Below are positions 26,294-34,996 of a DNA stretch of 64,000 nt, in pieces. Position 1 is the stretch's first letter; each line of letters starts with the position of its first letter. The notes under the pieces are model-generated. The model was not told the DNA's origin. It saw only the letters and a program-made list of their open reading frames with translations, and did not search any database. The stretch comes from SpSt-398 sp041752235 (GTDB taxonomy: Bacteria > Bacteroidota > Bacteroidia > Chitinophagales > Chitinophagaceae), in assembly GCA_041752235.1 (NCBI GenBank), contig JBGSHM010000018.1, forward strand, positions 5,794 to 69,793. Reading direction: 5' to 3'. The translations under genes and the position numbers were made by a program.

Positions 26294-26725
26294 ATGAAAA
26301 AGATTTTATACATATTAGGAATGCTTCTCTTCTCCTTCTCGGCGCTTCATGCCCAGGAAGAGGGAGATGACGATGCCAATGGAAAGGTAAAAGAACGCTT
26401 TCGCGAGTACATGCAGCAGCGCCTGAACCTGTCCAAGGATGAAGCTGACCGTACCTTCCCCTTGTTCCTGCGTTATTTCAATGAGATCCGCCAGGCACGG
26501 AAGGAATTCCCCAATGATCAGCTAAAACAAAGACAAAGAGTCATTGAGATCAAACTCCGCTATCGCGAACAATTCCGTCAAACCGTCAAGGAAAGACCGG
26601 AACGCGTAGACCCTGATAAAGTGGAAAAAGCCGCCGTTGAATTCCGCAAAGCTTTGAAAGATGAAGCTGAACGACGAAACCTGCAAATCCGTCGGCGAGG
26701 CGGCAGCGTGCTAAACAAGGAATAA
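26294..26725 (+). CDS. Spy/CpxP-like periplasmic protein
   Basis: 143 residues. A signal peptide (MKKILYILGMLLFSFSALHAQ) is followed by an acidic linker and a highly charged all-helical body (KVKERFREYMQQRLNLSKDEADRTFPLFLRYFNEIRQARKEF...) ending in an Arg-rich tail. The size, charge and helix content resemble Spy/CpxP-type periplasmic chaperones and the Heavy-metal resistance family, although the LTxxQ motif is not obvious. The third gene of an ECF sigma operon, so it may be a target as well as a component of an envelope stress response. Confidence 0.6.
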   Translation: MKKILYILGMLLFSFSALHAQEEGDDDANGKVKERFREYMQQRLNLSKDEADRTFPLFLRYFNEIRQARKEFPNDQLKQRQRVIEIKLRYREQFRQTVKERPERVDPDKVEKAAVEFRKALKDEAERRNLQIRRRGGSVLNKE

Positions 26726-26739
26726 AATCATTTTTACTG

Positions 26740-26747
26740 TATCTTTG
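26740..26747 (+). promoter_or_regulatory. Perfect -7 promoter element without a downstream plus-strand gene
   Basis: TATCTTTG matches TAnnTTTG exactly. The only thing downstream on this strand is a two-hairpin region ending in the terminator at 26776-26807, so it may start a short untranslated RNA. Confidence 0.4.
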
Positions 26748-26751
26748 AACC

Positions 26752-26807
26752 TGGTGTTTTTCATAGGTTAGCAACGGCCAGCTCTTTTCAGGGCGGGCCA
26801 TTTTTTT
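26752..26807 (+). ncRNA. Candidate small RNA
   Basis: Between the promoter-like TATCTTTG and the terminator lies AACCT...AGGTT (26748-26752 with 26765-26769), which can form a first stem, followed by the terminator stem. The expected transcript is about 55 nt. No coding frame was seen. It could equally be only the trailer of the sigma-factor operon. Confidence 0.25.
26776..26807 (+). terminator. Intrinsic terminator of the ECF sigma operon
   Basis: GGCC-A-GCTC, a 6-nt loop, then GGGC-G-GGCC (one A/G mismatch, one G-T pair) is followed by seven T residues. It lies 50 bp after the stop of the Spy-like gene. Confidence 0.75.
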
Positions 26808-26813
26808 AATAAT

Positions 26814-26898
26814 AAATAAGGAACAGAGAAATAAGGAATAAGGAAGTAAAAGACAATATCTCTTACTTCCTTATTCCTTATTTCTCTGTTCCTTATTT
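26814..26898. repeat. Perfect 36-bp inverted repeat of the AATAAGGA family
   Basis: Arms 26814-26849 and 26863-26898 are exact complements with a 13-nt loop. Each arm contains the word AATAAGGA or ATAAGGA three times. It lies between convergent stops, just after the intrinsic terminator, and resembles the hairpin at 46540-46637. Confidence 0.85.
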
Positions 26899-26906
26899 CT
26901 AATTTT

Positions 26907-27659
26907 CTACTTATTCCCCTCCGTCCAAACCGCTGCTCGAATGTCGTGGTAAAACAAAAACTTCCATTTTTTCTCCCTTCCTTCTTCCCACCATTGTTTT
27001 CTGAGTTCTGCCGCCAATTTGCCATTATGATCATATTTGGCCACAAACCGGTGTTTCATCTGTTGCAATTGTGGGGCATCATCTCCGCCAAAGAAAACTG
27101 TTTCGCCTTGCTCCCGTATCCAAAAAACCTGATGAAAGGGAGAATGAGCCCCCGTTAACCGGTACTCAATATAATTGTCAATAAATCCTGAATCTCCCTT
27201 TAACTGTACAACCTTATCCGATCCGCGAAGTTCTTCCAACTCGGCAGGTATATAAGAAGGAAAACCTTTTTCAAAGGCAAACTCCAATTCACTTTCGTGG
27301 ATATAATGCGTGGCGCCAGGGAAATTCAACTGGTAACGGCTGCTCAATTTATCCTCATTCGTCAAACCCCCGGCATGATCCTTATGCAAATGTGTCATCA
27401 ACACCTTGGTCACTTGATTGGGAGAGATACCAACCGCTTCCAGATTGGCATGAAGTTGTAAACGACCTTCTTTCATAAACCCCAAGCCTGTATCCAACAG
27501 CAATACATCCTTTTGGGTAACCACGACAAAGGGTTGCACTTCCACAAGCAAACTTCCAGTAGGCCGGGATTGAAGATCGTGTTCATCGGGATGAAAGGGA
27601 ACGAATAATTTAGACTTGTCGATTGTGAAATTGCCTTCGGCGAGGGAGATAATTCTCAT
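26907..27659 (-). CDS. Metallo-beta-lactamase-fold hydrolase
   Basis: 250 residues from the ATG at 27659 (MRIISLAEGNFTID). An in-frame ATG at 27710 would extend it across a 20-bp palindrome and is less likely. The metal site HLHKDHAG (HxHxDH) is near residue 99, a second His in THYIHESELEFAF near 138, GAHSPFHQVFWI near 193 and the Asp of FFGGDDAP near 211. This is the general MBL fold shared by lactonases, glyoxalase II and other hydrolases; no motif narrows the substrate. No signal peptide. It follows rodA (56 bp) and may be cotranscribed with the cell-shape genes. Confidence 0.83.
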   Translation of the reverse strand: MRIISLAEGNFTIDKSKLFVPFHPDEHDLQSRPTGSLLVEVQPFVVVTQKDVLLLDTGLGFMKEGRLQLHANLEAVGISPNQVTKVLMTHLHKDHAGGLTNEDKLSSRYQLNFPGATHYIHESELEFAFEKGFPSYIPAELEELRGSDKVVQLKGDSGFIDNYIEYRLTGAHSPFHQVFWIREQGETVFFGGDDAPQLQQMKHRFVAKYDHNGKLAAELRKQWWEEGREKKWKFLFYHDIRAAVWTEGNK

Positions 27660-27693
27660 TTCGTAAAGGTACAATTGTTCCGCAATCCCAAAC

Positions 27694-27713
27694 CCTTTGT
27701 GTCGACACAAAGG
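27694..27713. promoter_or_regulatory. Perfect 20-bp palindrome between rodA and hydrolase gene
   Basis: Half-site CCTTTGTGTC is followed directly by its complement GACACAAAGG. It starts 2 bp after the rodA stop and lies 35 bp upstream of the hydrolase ATG. A dimeric regulator site or a small RNA hairpin are both possible. Confidence 0.45.
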
Positions 27714-27715
27714 AA

Positions 27716-29050
27716 TTAGCGCAAAACCATTTGTCGGTCGGCATCCAGTCTAACCAGAATAAACAATAGAATCGTGTTGGTTAAAAGAGAAGTACCCCCA
27801 TAAGAGACAAAAGGCAATGGTATCCCTATCACGGGGGCAAGACCCACTGTCATCGCCACGTTAATGGCTATGTGAAAAAAGAATACAGAGCCCACCCCGT
27901 AGGCATAACAACGGCTGAAAACACTTCGTTGTCTTTCGGCCACGGCGACAATACGGAACAGGAGAACCAGGTAAAGACCCAGTAAGACAAAACTTCCCAC
28001 AAAACCAAACCCTTCTCCAATGGTACAGAAGATAAAATCGGTTCGTTGTTCGGGAACAAAATCATATCTGGTTTGCGTTCCTTTTAATAACCCTTTCCCG
28101 ATAAACCCACCACTTCCAATGGCGATCTTGGATTGTTTAACGTTATAGTCTGTGTCTTTTTTGGAAGCACCCGATTCTTTGTCATCGCCAGGTTTCATGT
28201 ATTCAGCTGGAATATCACGACCAATAGTAGAAAATATCCTTTCCACCTGGTGTTCTTGCAAAACATGTTTGAAAATAAAGGGCACTCCAAATCGTACCAA
28301 TCCCACACAGAGTAACCAGACAATTACCACATTTCGAAGCAGGCCGCGCTGGCGTTTTAATTGACGGCGTAGAAAATACAAGAGTACCAAAGCGAGTGCC
28401 GTCAAAATGATCGCGAGGAGGTTCTTCTCCACCAATAAGGTGGCAACAACCAAAACCGCTGCGGAGAACCCGATGATCAGGATGGAGGAAGGAAGCCCTT
28501 CCCGGTACATCACAATAAAAAAAGAAAAATATACCAGCGCTAATCCGGTTTCTTTCTGGGCAATACTCAACAACGCCGGCAACAAGGCAATACCCGCTGC
28601 TATAAGTTGTGCTCTTGTTTTACTAAAATCCGTTTCTACCCTGGATAAATATTTCGCCAGGGCCAGCGCTACGGTGATCTTACAAAACTCCGCCGGTTGA
28701 AACTGGAAGGAGCCCAGACGAATGATGGATTCAGTTCCTTTGACACTTGTACCAATAGCAAATACCGACAACATCAGCAGTATACCCATGGCATACCAAA
28801 GGTTGGCCGTGGCCGTAAAAAATTTACTGTCGATCAGCATGATGACCAACGCGATCATCCCAGCAGCCAGGAAGAAATAGAACTGACGGCTATAGTCTGT
28901 CTTAAATCCAAGAAAAGAAGATACTATGGGATTCCCCTCCCGGTAGGTGGCCGCAAAGATCGCGAGTATCCCGATGAGCGAGAGAAAGAACCACAACCAG
29001 ACCAATGCCCAGTCGGTTCCTTTGGATATGGCAGGGTTACGTTGGTTCAT
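27716..29050 (-). CDS. rodA: SEDS peptidoglycan glycosyltransferase RodA
   Basis: 444 residues with about ten membrane segments. The family signature near the C-terminus reads GLAPVIGIPLPFVSYGGTSLLTN (positions about 400-422). RodA polymerises lipid II strands for lateral wall growth together with PBP2. Its ATG overlaps the PBP2 stop by 4 bp (29047-29050), so translation is coupled. A long cytoplasmic or periplasmic insertion near residues 275-310 contains charged residues (AEYMKPGDDKESGASKKDTDY), longer than in E. coli RodA but usual in Bacteroidota. Confidence 0.94.
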   Translation of the reverse strand: MNQRNPAISKGTDWALVWLWFFLSLIGILAIFAATYREGNPIVSSFLGFKTDYSRQFYFFLAAGMIALVIMLIDSKFFTATANLWYAMGILLMLSVFAIGTSVKGTESIIRLGSFQFQPAEFCKITVALALAKYLSRVETDFSKTRAQLIAAGIALLPALLSIAQKETGLALVYFSFFIVMYREGLPSSILIIGFSAAVLVVATLLVEKNLLAIILTALALVLLYFLRRQLKRQRGLLRNVVIVWLLCVGLVRFGVPFIFKHVLQEHQVERIFSTIGRDIPAEYMKPGDDKESGASKKDTDYNVKQSKIAIGSGGFIGKGLLKGTQTRYDFVPEQRTDFIFCTIGEGFGFVGSFVLLGLYLVLLFRIVAVAERQRSVFSRCYAYGVGSVFFFHIAINVAMTVGLAPVIGIPLPFVSYGGTSLLTNTILLFILVRLDADRQMVLR

Positions 29051-31119
29051 GGATGGGTGTTTCTTCTTTGTTTATCATCGGGTATATTCATCACGATCAA
29101 CTGTTTTTTGGGAAGTTTTGGCGGAGAAGGCTCCTTTTGCCTTTGTCCAAAACTGATAAAACGACGGATATAATTACTGTCCTTTGTCGTTTTGAACCAC
29201 CAATAAGCCCGGGTTGAATCTTCGATGAATTGTTTTCGTTTCAAATGAGAAGGCATGATATTCGCGTTGGCCAGTTCTTCTACTTTGGCTATGCGCTCAG
29301 GCCGAAGGGTATCATTCAGGTATTTCTCCATCAGGATCGAAGAAATGGGACCAGCCCAGGTTCCCCCAAACCCCGCATTTTCCACCACCACTGCAATGGC
29401 AATTTTTGGATTTTCCCGGGGGGCAAAACATACAAATACCGAGTTATCCTTCAATTGGATCCTTCTACGGTCCAGAATGATAAAGTTCTCCGCGGTACCT
29501 GTCTTCGCACAGACATTGATACCGGGTATGGCGGCAGACCTTGCGGTTCCGCTTTCCACCACATCCTGCATACCACTGATCACTTCTTCAAAAAGGTCAT
29601 CCGATAAATGGGTCAACACATTGTTACGCACCCGAAATGGTTTGAGTACCGTATCCTTCTCTGTTTCATTATCTATCTTTTCTACCAGGTGGGGTGTATA
29701 ATAATACCCCTTATTAGCAATCATACACATGGCATTGGCCAGTTGTAAAGGTGTAGCCAGCATCATGTCCTGTCCAATTCCCAGGGTGAGGTTTGTACAG
29801 GAGTTCCAGGCATTTCGATAGGTTTTATTGTAAACGGCTGAATCGGGAATATTCCCTTTGTCTTCGCTGGGTAGGTCAATGCCCAGTTTTACCCCAAGAC
29901 CAAAGAGGTTCATGTAGTCATGCCATTTCTCATACCCCTTTTTCACACTCCCGTACTTGGGATTGTCCACGGTCATACGGTATATGTGAGCGTAATAGGA
30001 GTTGCAGGAGTTGGCAATGGAAAGACGGAGATTGGCAGCGTGACCGGCATTGCTGTGCGTACAGGCCGGTTTTCCATGTCCGCAGGCATAATACCTTCCC
30101 GAGCAGGGATAACCGAAATTGGCATCTATGACCCCTTCCTCCAGGGCCACCAGGGCCCCTATCGGCTTAAAGGTTGAGCCAGGAGGGTATTGGCCTTTGA
30201 TGGCCCGGTTAAGTAAAGGACCTGAAACATCCAGCGCCAATTTGCTGTAATTCTTTGAGAAGGCGGAACCGGTAAGGTCGTTGGGATTAAAGGTAGGTCC
30301 AGAGGCCATGGCCAATATGCCTCCAGTCTTGGGATCAATGGCTACCACTGCCCCTACCTTATTGGTCATCATTTTTTCAGCGAGCTGTTGTAATTCAATA
30401 TCGATATAGGTTCTTAACCCTCTACCGGCGACGGCGGCTGTATCAAACTCTCCATTCTCATAAGGGCCTTGTACGCGGTTGAAATTGTCCCGCAACAGGA
30501 ACTGCACCCCTCTTTCTCCCATCAAAATATTTTCATAATAGGATTCGAGACCGCTTTTACCGATATAGTCCCCCATCCGGTAGAAATCACCCGAGCGTTC
30601 GATCTCCCGTTGGTTCACCTCGGCGATATACCCCAAAATATGCGCAGCAGCATCATAGGGATACAAACGAACCGGGCGTTCCTGGAGGAAAAAGCCATTG
30701 CTGAAACGCCACATATTCTCTTCGATGACGGCCAGTTTATCGGCGGTAAGCAATGGTTCAAAGACAGATGGCCGGAAACTTTTATTCTTATCGATTGAGG
30801 CTTTGATCCTTTTTTTGAATTCGATGGTATCGATCGCCAACAAGCGGCACAGGGTAAGGGTGTCGATATTCTTTACCTCCGCCGGAGTCACCATCAGGTC
30901 AAACATCTTGATGTTATTCAGGATGGCACGGCCTTTCCGGTCATAAATGATCCCCCGGGAAGGATAAACGATCTTCTTTAAAATGGCCTGCTCATCTGCC
31001 AGTTTCTTGTACTTGCCGGAAATAACCTGCAGGTTAAATAATTGAGCCGTTATGACAATGAATACCGCCAGGAAAATAAGGCGTATGATTCGGCTCCGCG
31101 ACTGGTTGAACACAGACAT
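29047..31119 (-). CDS. mrdA: Penicillin-binding protein 2 (peptidoglycan transpeptidase)
   Basis: 690 residues. One N-terminal membrane anchor (RIIRLIFLAVFIVITAQLFNL), a dimerisation/pedestal domain (about residues 50-230), and a transpeptidase domain with the three active-site motifs in order: STFK in YPPGSTFKPIGALVAL (near 317), SCN in SIANSCNSYYAH (near 372), and KTG in VCAKTGTAEN (near 540). The C-terminus is a charged extension rich in Lys and Pro. It cross-links wall made by RodA during elongation. A TAGCTTTG element at 31164-31171 gives it a possible promoter of its own, inside the mre cluster. Confidence 0.95.
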   Translation of the reverse strand: MSVFNQSRSRIIRLIFLAVFIVITAQLFNLQVISGKYKKLADEQAILKKIVYPSRGIIYDRKGRAILNNIKMFDLMVTPAEVKNIDTLTLCRLLAIDTIEFKKRIKASIDKNKSFRPSVFEPLLTADKLAVIEENMWRFSNGFFLQERPVRLYPYDAAAHILGYIAEVNQREIERSGDFYRMGDYIGKSGLESYYENILMGERGVQFLLRDNFNRVQGPYENGEFDTAAVAGRGLRTYIDIELQQLAEKMMTNKVGAVVAIDPKTGGILAMASGPTFNPNDLTGSAFSKNYSKLALDVSGPLLNRAIKGQYPPGSTFKPIGALVALEEGVIDANFGYPCSGRYYACGHGKPACTHSNAGHAANLRLSIANSCNSYYAHIYRMTVDNPKYGSVKKGYEKWHDYMNLFGLGVKLGIDLPSEDKGNIPDSAVYNKTYRNAWNSCTNLTLGIGQDMMLATPLQLANAMCMIANKGYYYTPHLVEKIDNETEKDTVLKPFRVRNNVLTHLSDDLFEEVISGMQDVVESGTARSAAIPGINVCAKTGTAENFIILDRRRIQLKDNSVFVCFAPRENPKIAIAVVVENAGFGGTWAGPISSILMEKYLNDTLRPERIAKVEELANANIMPSHLKRKQFIEDSTRAYWWFKTTKDSNYIRRFISFGQRQKEPSPPKLPKKQLIVMNIPDDKQRRNTHP

Positions 31120-31163
31120 AATAAGGGAGGGTGTAGCGTAAGGTAAGTTTCGAAATTAGTAGT

Positions 31164-31171
31164 CAAAGCTA
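31164..31171 (-). promoter_or_regulatory. Perfect -7 element upstream of pbp2
   Basis: The minus strand reads TAGCTTTG. It lies in the 96-bp mreD-pbp2 gap, 45 bp before the pbp2 ATG, and would allow pbp2-rodA to be transcribed separately from mreBCD. Confidence 0.45.
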
Positions 31172-31215
31172 CAATTCAAAAAAATCAAATTCAATAGCCA
31201 ATGAAAAAAAATATG

Positions 31216-31749
31216 TTAAGCCACATTGGTGCGGAACTTCATTTTACGGGGAAACAACAATTCAGCCGTAAAAATAAGCAACAAGCTAACCGCAGAGGTA
31301 CCGAGTATCTTTACGAGAAAGAGCCAGAAGGATCCAAACTGCAGCCACTCGAGGAAAACCAGGTAGCTATTGTGCAGGAGTACCAGCACAAGGATGTATA
31401 CACTATAAGGCGCCCAACCCATGGCCTTGGGGGAGGGCTCCCGGTAGTTGAATTCGGTGCTGTCACGCGGGGTCAGGACATTGATCAGAAAGGGCCTCAC
31501 ATAGGCAATAAGTACACAGGCCGCTGCATGTAAACCGGGTGAGGGGGTAAAATAGTCAAGGGTAAGCCCCGTCAGGAAACCCATGACCAATAACCAGAAC
31601 CTCGACAGGGAGAAAGGCAGCCAGAGAATAAAGAGGAAATAGAGGATCGGTACAAAGGCCTGGTGCAATGGGGGGATCTTATCCAGCACAAAAACCTGGA
31701 TACTGATAAACAGCGCAAAGCGGATGATATTTCTTAACAGATCGCTCAA
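31216..31749 (-). CDS. mreD: Rod shape-determining protein MreD
   Basis: 177 residues, five to six membrane segments (IIRFALFISIQVFVL, ILYFLFILWLPF, FWLLVMGFLTGLTLDYF and others). The GLTLDYFTPSPGLHAAACVLIAYVRP stretch is the best-conserved part of MreD. Its ATG overlaps the mreC stop by 4 bp (31746-31749). Inner-membrane part of the elongasome, linking MreC and RodA-PBP2. Confidence 0.9.
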   Translation of the reverse strand: MSDLLRNIIRFALFISIQVFVLDKIPPLHQAFVPILYFLFILWLPFSLSRFWLLVMGFLTGLTLDYFTPSPGLHAAACVLIAYVRPFLINVLTPRDSTEFNYREPSPKAMGWAPYSVYILVLVLLHNSYLVFLEWLQFGSFWLFLVKILGTSAVSLLLIFTAELLFPRKMKFRTNVA

Positions 31750-32627
31750 TTCGTTTTCTTTTGTGATTCCTCTACCTTTTTGCGGGTGTCTTTATCCAGC
31801 TTGGTTTGCTCTTCATAAAAGAGGTTCTCGATCACAAACACCTGTTGTATCCGTCTGAAATTCACAAAGGGCTTGATCTTCAGAATATAATCTCCCGAAG
31901 CCTTTTCATTATCAATCTCCCTGACTGTTCCAACCAATAAACCGGGAGGGAAACTTCCCAGTTCAAAAGGGCTCGTGATCACTGTATCACCAATGGCAAT
32001 GGAGTCACTGCGGGGCACCCTTTTCAGGATCAATGTACCGGCATCCTTCCCATCCCATTCTAGGCGACCCGTGGTCTTGCTCCTTTTCATCATGACATAG
32101 GTAAACCGTTGTACGTGCAACAGACTCATGATCTGACTAAAATTGGCGCTCACATTGGCCACCACTCCAACAGGGGTTCCATCGGAGCTTACCACGGCCA
32201 TATTATCCTTGATCCCCTGGTTAGCGCCCCGGTTGATCTGAATATAGTTTTTGTCTTTGATCGTTGAATTGGCCACCACTTTGGCTTCACGCCAGTAGTA
32301 TTGCCGCATACGGCCGGTGGTATCATAGCTCACCGTATCGGTCACGAGTTGACGTGAACTATCGGGAAGCATAAAATTGGAAGAGAGCAGATTGAGCAGA
32401 GAATCATTCATCCGGTGTACGCGTACATTTTCTTCCCGGAGGTGAAAATAGTCATCCACTTTATCAACCTGCATATTTACCCGACCGGTGACTTCATTGG
32501 CTACACCTAAAAAGCGCGCACGTTGATACCGGTTATAGGAAAAAAGAAAAGACAGGGCAATCAGTTGCAGCACCAGAAAACTGATGAAAGTAGAATACCG
32601 CCGAAGAAGTAGAATGACATTTCGCAT
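31746..32627 (-). CDS. mreC: Rod shape-determining protein MreC
   Basis: 293 residues. An N-terminal membrane anchor (FISFLVLQLIALSFLF), a coiled-coil stretch (about residues 45-90) and two periplasmic beta-barrel domains (for example NYIQINRGANQGIKDNMAVVSSDGTPVGVVANV near 125-160). A charged tail (KLDKDTRKKVEESQKKTN) extends beyond the second barrel. It bridges MreB filaments to periplasmic PBPs. 31 bp separate it from mreB upstream, with overlap to mreD downstream. Confidence 0.93.
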   Translation of the reverse strand: MRNVILLLRRYSTFISFLVLQLIALSFLFSYNRYQRARFLGVANEVTGRVNMQVDKVDDYFHLREENVRVHRMNDSLLNLLSSNFMLPDSSRQLVTDTVSYDTTGRMRQYYWREAKVVANSTIKDKNYIQINRGANQGIKDNMAVVSSDGTPVGVVANVSANFSQIMSLLHVQRFTYVMMKRSKTTGRLEWDGKDAGTLILKRVPRSDSIAIGDTVITSPFELGSFPPGLLVGTVREIDNEKASGDYILKIKPFVNFRRIQQVFVIENLFYEEQTKLDKDTRKKVEESQKKTN

Positions 32628-32658
32628 AAGGGGGTGAGGTCAGCACGTGGCGACCGGT

Positions 32659-33684
32659 TTACCGCATCACAAAAGGATACCTGTCGTAATTCTTGAGCGC
32701 GATCCCGGTGCCTCTTACCACACTTTTCAGCGGGTCATCGGCTACATGTACGGGAAGTTTGATCTTTTGGCTAAGACGCTTGTCCAATCCGCGTAACAAA
32801 GCTCCACCACCGGTAAGGTATAAGCCACGGCGATAAATATCCCCAGCCAGTTCGGGTGGTGTTTGTTCCAGTGCTTTCAATATAGCTTCTTCGATCTTGA
32901 AAATACTTTTGTCCAATGCCTCCGCGATCTCCTGATAACTCACCATGATCTGTTTGGGAATACCCGTCACAAGGTCACGGCCGTTGACTGGAATATCATC
33001 CGGGGGGTTATCCAGATCTTTCATGGCCGCACCGATCTGGATCTTGATCTGTTCCGATGTACGTTCACCGATCAATAGGCTATGATAGCGACGAAGGGCT
33101 TCCATAATATCCGCCGTGAATTCATCACCGGCGATGCGGATACTCTGATCACACACGATACCTGCCAGCGCGATGACGGTGATACCTGTGGTACCACCAC
33201 CAATATCAATGATCATGTTGCCCACAGGTTCTTCCACATCAATACCGATACCCAGTGCCGCGGCCATGGGTTCGTGAATGAGATATACTTCTTTTGCTCC
33301 GGCTTGTTCAGCGCTGTCACGTACCGCACGCTTCTCTACTTCCGTAATCGAAGAAGGAATACAGATCATCATTCGCCAACTCGGAGGGAACAAAGGTTTC
33401 TTGGGATAAACGAGTTTGATCAATTCACGGATCATCAATTCCGCAGCATTGAAATCGGCGATCACGCCATCTTTCAACGGACGAACGGTACGGATGCTCT
33501 CGTGTGTTTTCTCGTGCATCATCAATGCCTTCTTCCCCACAGCCAATACTTCCTTTGGGTTATTTCTATTGAGGGCAACAATGCTCGGCTCATTCACTAC
33601 CACTTCTTCGTTATGTATGATCAGGGTGTTGGCGGTACCCAGGTCGATCGCAATTTCTTGTGTAAACCAGTTAAAAAGTCCCAT
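32659..33684 (-). CDS. mreB: Rod shape-determining protein MreB
   Basis: 341 residues, standard length for this actin homologue. Phosphate-binding loops DLGTANTLI (near residue 15) and IDIGGGTTGITVIAL (near 160), and GGGALLRGLDKRL (near 293) define the ATP site. It polymerises on the inner membrane and guides elongasome movement. First gene of the mreB-mreC-mreD-pbp2-rodA cluster. CAACTTTG at 33709-33716 on the minus strand is a one-mismatch -7 element. Divergent from an MFS transporter gene. Confidence 0.97.
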   Translation of the reverse strand: MGLFNWFTQEIAIDLGTANTLIIHNEEVVVNEPSIVALNRNNPKEVLAVGKKALMMHEKTHESIRTVRPLKDGVIADFNAAELMIRELIKLVYPKKPLFPPSWRMMICIPSSITEVEKRAVRDSAEQAGAKEVYLIHEPMAAALGIGIDVEEPVGNMIIDIGGGTTGITVIALAGIVCDQSIRIAGDEFTADIMEALRRYHSLLIGERTSEQIKIQIGAAMKDLDNPPDDIPVNGRDLVTGIPKQIMVSYQEIAEALDKSIFKIEEAILKALEQTPPELAGDIYRRGLYLTGGGALLRGLDKRLSQKIKLPVHVADDPLKSVVRGTGIALKNYDRYPFVMR

Positions 33685-33708
33685 TTATTCAGGTTGGATT
33701 TATGCGTG

Positions 33709-33716
33709 CAAAGTTG
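33709..33716 (-). promoter_or_regulatory. Near-consensus -7 element of mreB
   Basis: The minus strand reads CAACTTTG, one mismatch from TAnnTTTG, 24 bp before the mreB ATG. Confidence 0.35.
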
Positions 33717-33755
33717 GTGTAATATTTTGAATATACAAACCATTAACTTCAAGTC

Positions 33756-34919
33756 ATGTCGCGAACCGTCTGGATACTTTCCCTGGTGAGCCTGTTCGCC
33801 GATGTGGCGAGTGAGATGTTGTACCCCGTGGTACCACTCTATCTCCGGGATCTGGGGTTTTCCCTATTCCTGATCGGGCTGCTCGAAGGAGTGGCTGAGT
33901 GTACGGCCGGTATCACAAAGGGGTATTTTGGTAAAATAAGTGACGAAACCGGAAGGCGTTTACCCTATATACGGGGAGGATATTTGCTAAGTGCGCTTTC
34001 TAAACCATTGATGGTGGTTTTTGTCTGGCCACTCTGGGTATTTGGTGCCCGAACCATGGACCGACTGGGGAAAGGAATGCGCACGGCCGCCCGGGATGCC
34101 ATGCTCTCCGCAGCGGCCAGTCCCGAAAACAGGGCCCGTGTCTTTGGTTTTCATAGGGGAATGGATACCGCCGGGGCGGTTGCCGGACCATTGATCGCCC
34201 TGGTATTTCTTCACTTTCTGCCCGGCGATTACAGACCCCTATTTTATTGGGCTTTGTTACCGGGAATAGTGGCAGTTACGCTTCTCTTTCTGCTCAAAGA
34301 AACCCGCTCCCCTTCTTCTACCTTGGGGAGAAAAGGCTTTTTCTCCTTTTTTGGATATTGGAAAAAAGCAGCCCCGGACTATCGGAAACTGGTAGCCGGT
34401 TTGTTGTTCTTTGCCCTCTTCAATAGTTCCGATGTCTTTTTGTTGCTAAAAACCCGGGAAGTGACTGGCAGTGATACGCTCACGATCGGTGCATACATTT
34501 TTTATAATGCCATATTCGCTATTTTTTCTTTCCCGATGGGAGCCCTGGCGGATAAAAAAGGCTACCGTCCGGTGATGGTCCTGGGACTGGTCCTTTTTGC
34601 AATCGTTTATGGCGGCTTTGCCTTTGCCAACTCCACTCCCGTGCTGTTTATTCTTTTCTTCCTGTACGGGATTTTTGCCGCAGCCACAGATGGACTCGCC
34701 AAGGCATGGATTTCGCGTTTTGCCCCAAAAACGGATACAGGAACCGCGATCGGATTGTTCACCTCGGGACAAAGCCTGGCCAGTCTGGTCGCCAGCAGTA
34801 CCGCCGGCCTTTTATGGGGCCTGGGAGGCAGCTCCTTACCCTTCCTTATTTCAGCCCTCGCAGCGTTTATCTCCGCCCTTTATTTCTATTTCAAAAAAAT
34901 TGCAGGGCCGCTCGACTGA
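33756..34919 (+). CDS. Major facilitator superfamily transporter
   Basis: 387 residues, twelve predicted membrane segments. The N-terminal motif SLFADVASEMLYPVVPLYL and the loop GYFGKISDETGRRLPYIRGG, then RTMDRLGKGMRTAARDAM, are typical of an MFS group with unresolved substrates that has been annotated as multidrug or metabolite exporters. The second half contains GALADKKGYRPVMVLG, an MFS motif A copy. Divergent from mreB with a 71-bp gap. No regulator is adjacent. The substrate cannot be assigned. Confidence 0.85.
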   Translation: MSRTVWILSLVSLFADVASEMLYPVVPLYLRDLGFSLFLIGLLEGVAECTAGITKGYFGKISDETGRRLPYIRGGYLLSALSKPLMVVFVWPLWVFGARTMDRLGKGMRTAARDAMLSAAASPENRARVFGFHRGMDTAGAVAGPLIALVFLHFLPGDYRPLFYWALLPGIVAVTLLFLLKETRSPSSTLGRKGFFSFFGYWKKAAPDYRKLVAGLLFFALFNSSDVFLLLKTREVTGSDTLTIGAYIFYNAIFAIFSFPMGALADKKGYRPVMVLGLVLFAIVYGGFAFANSTPVLFILFFLYGIFAAATDGLAKAWISRFAPKTDTGTAIGLFTSGQSLASLVASSTAGLLWGLGGSSLPFLISALAAFISALYFYFKKIAGPLD

Positions 34920-34970
34920 TTTTGGCACAATAGTGGATAATTGGTAGTAGATTAACCAGTTACATCATCC

Positions 34971-34978
34971 TAATTTTG
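34971..34978 (+). promoter_or_regulatory. Perfect -7 promoter element
   Basis: TAATTTTG matches TAnnTTTG and lies 18 nt before the ATG at 34997. It overlaps an in-frame TTG at 34976, making the downstream ATG the better start. Confidence 0.5.
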
Positions 34979-34996
34979 TCACCTAAACCAGTAATT

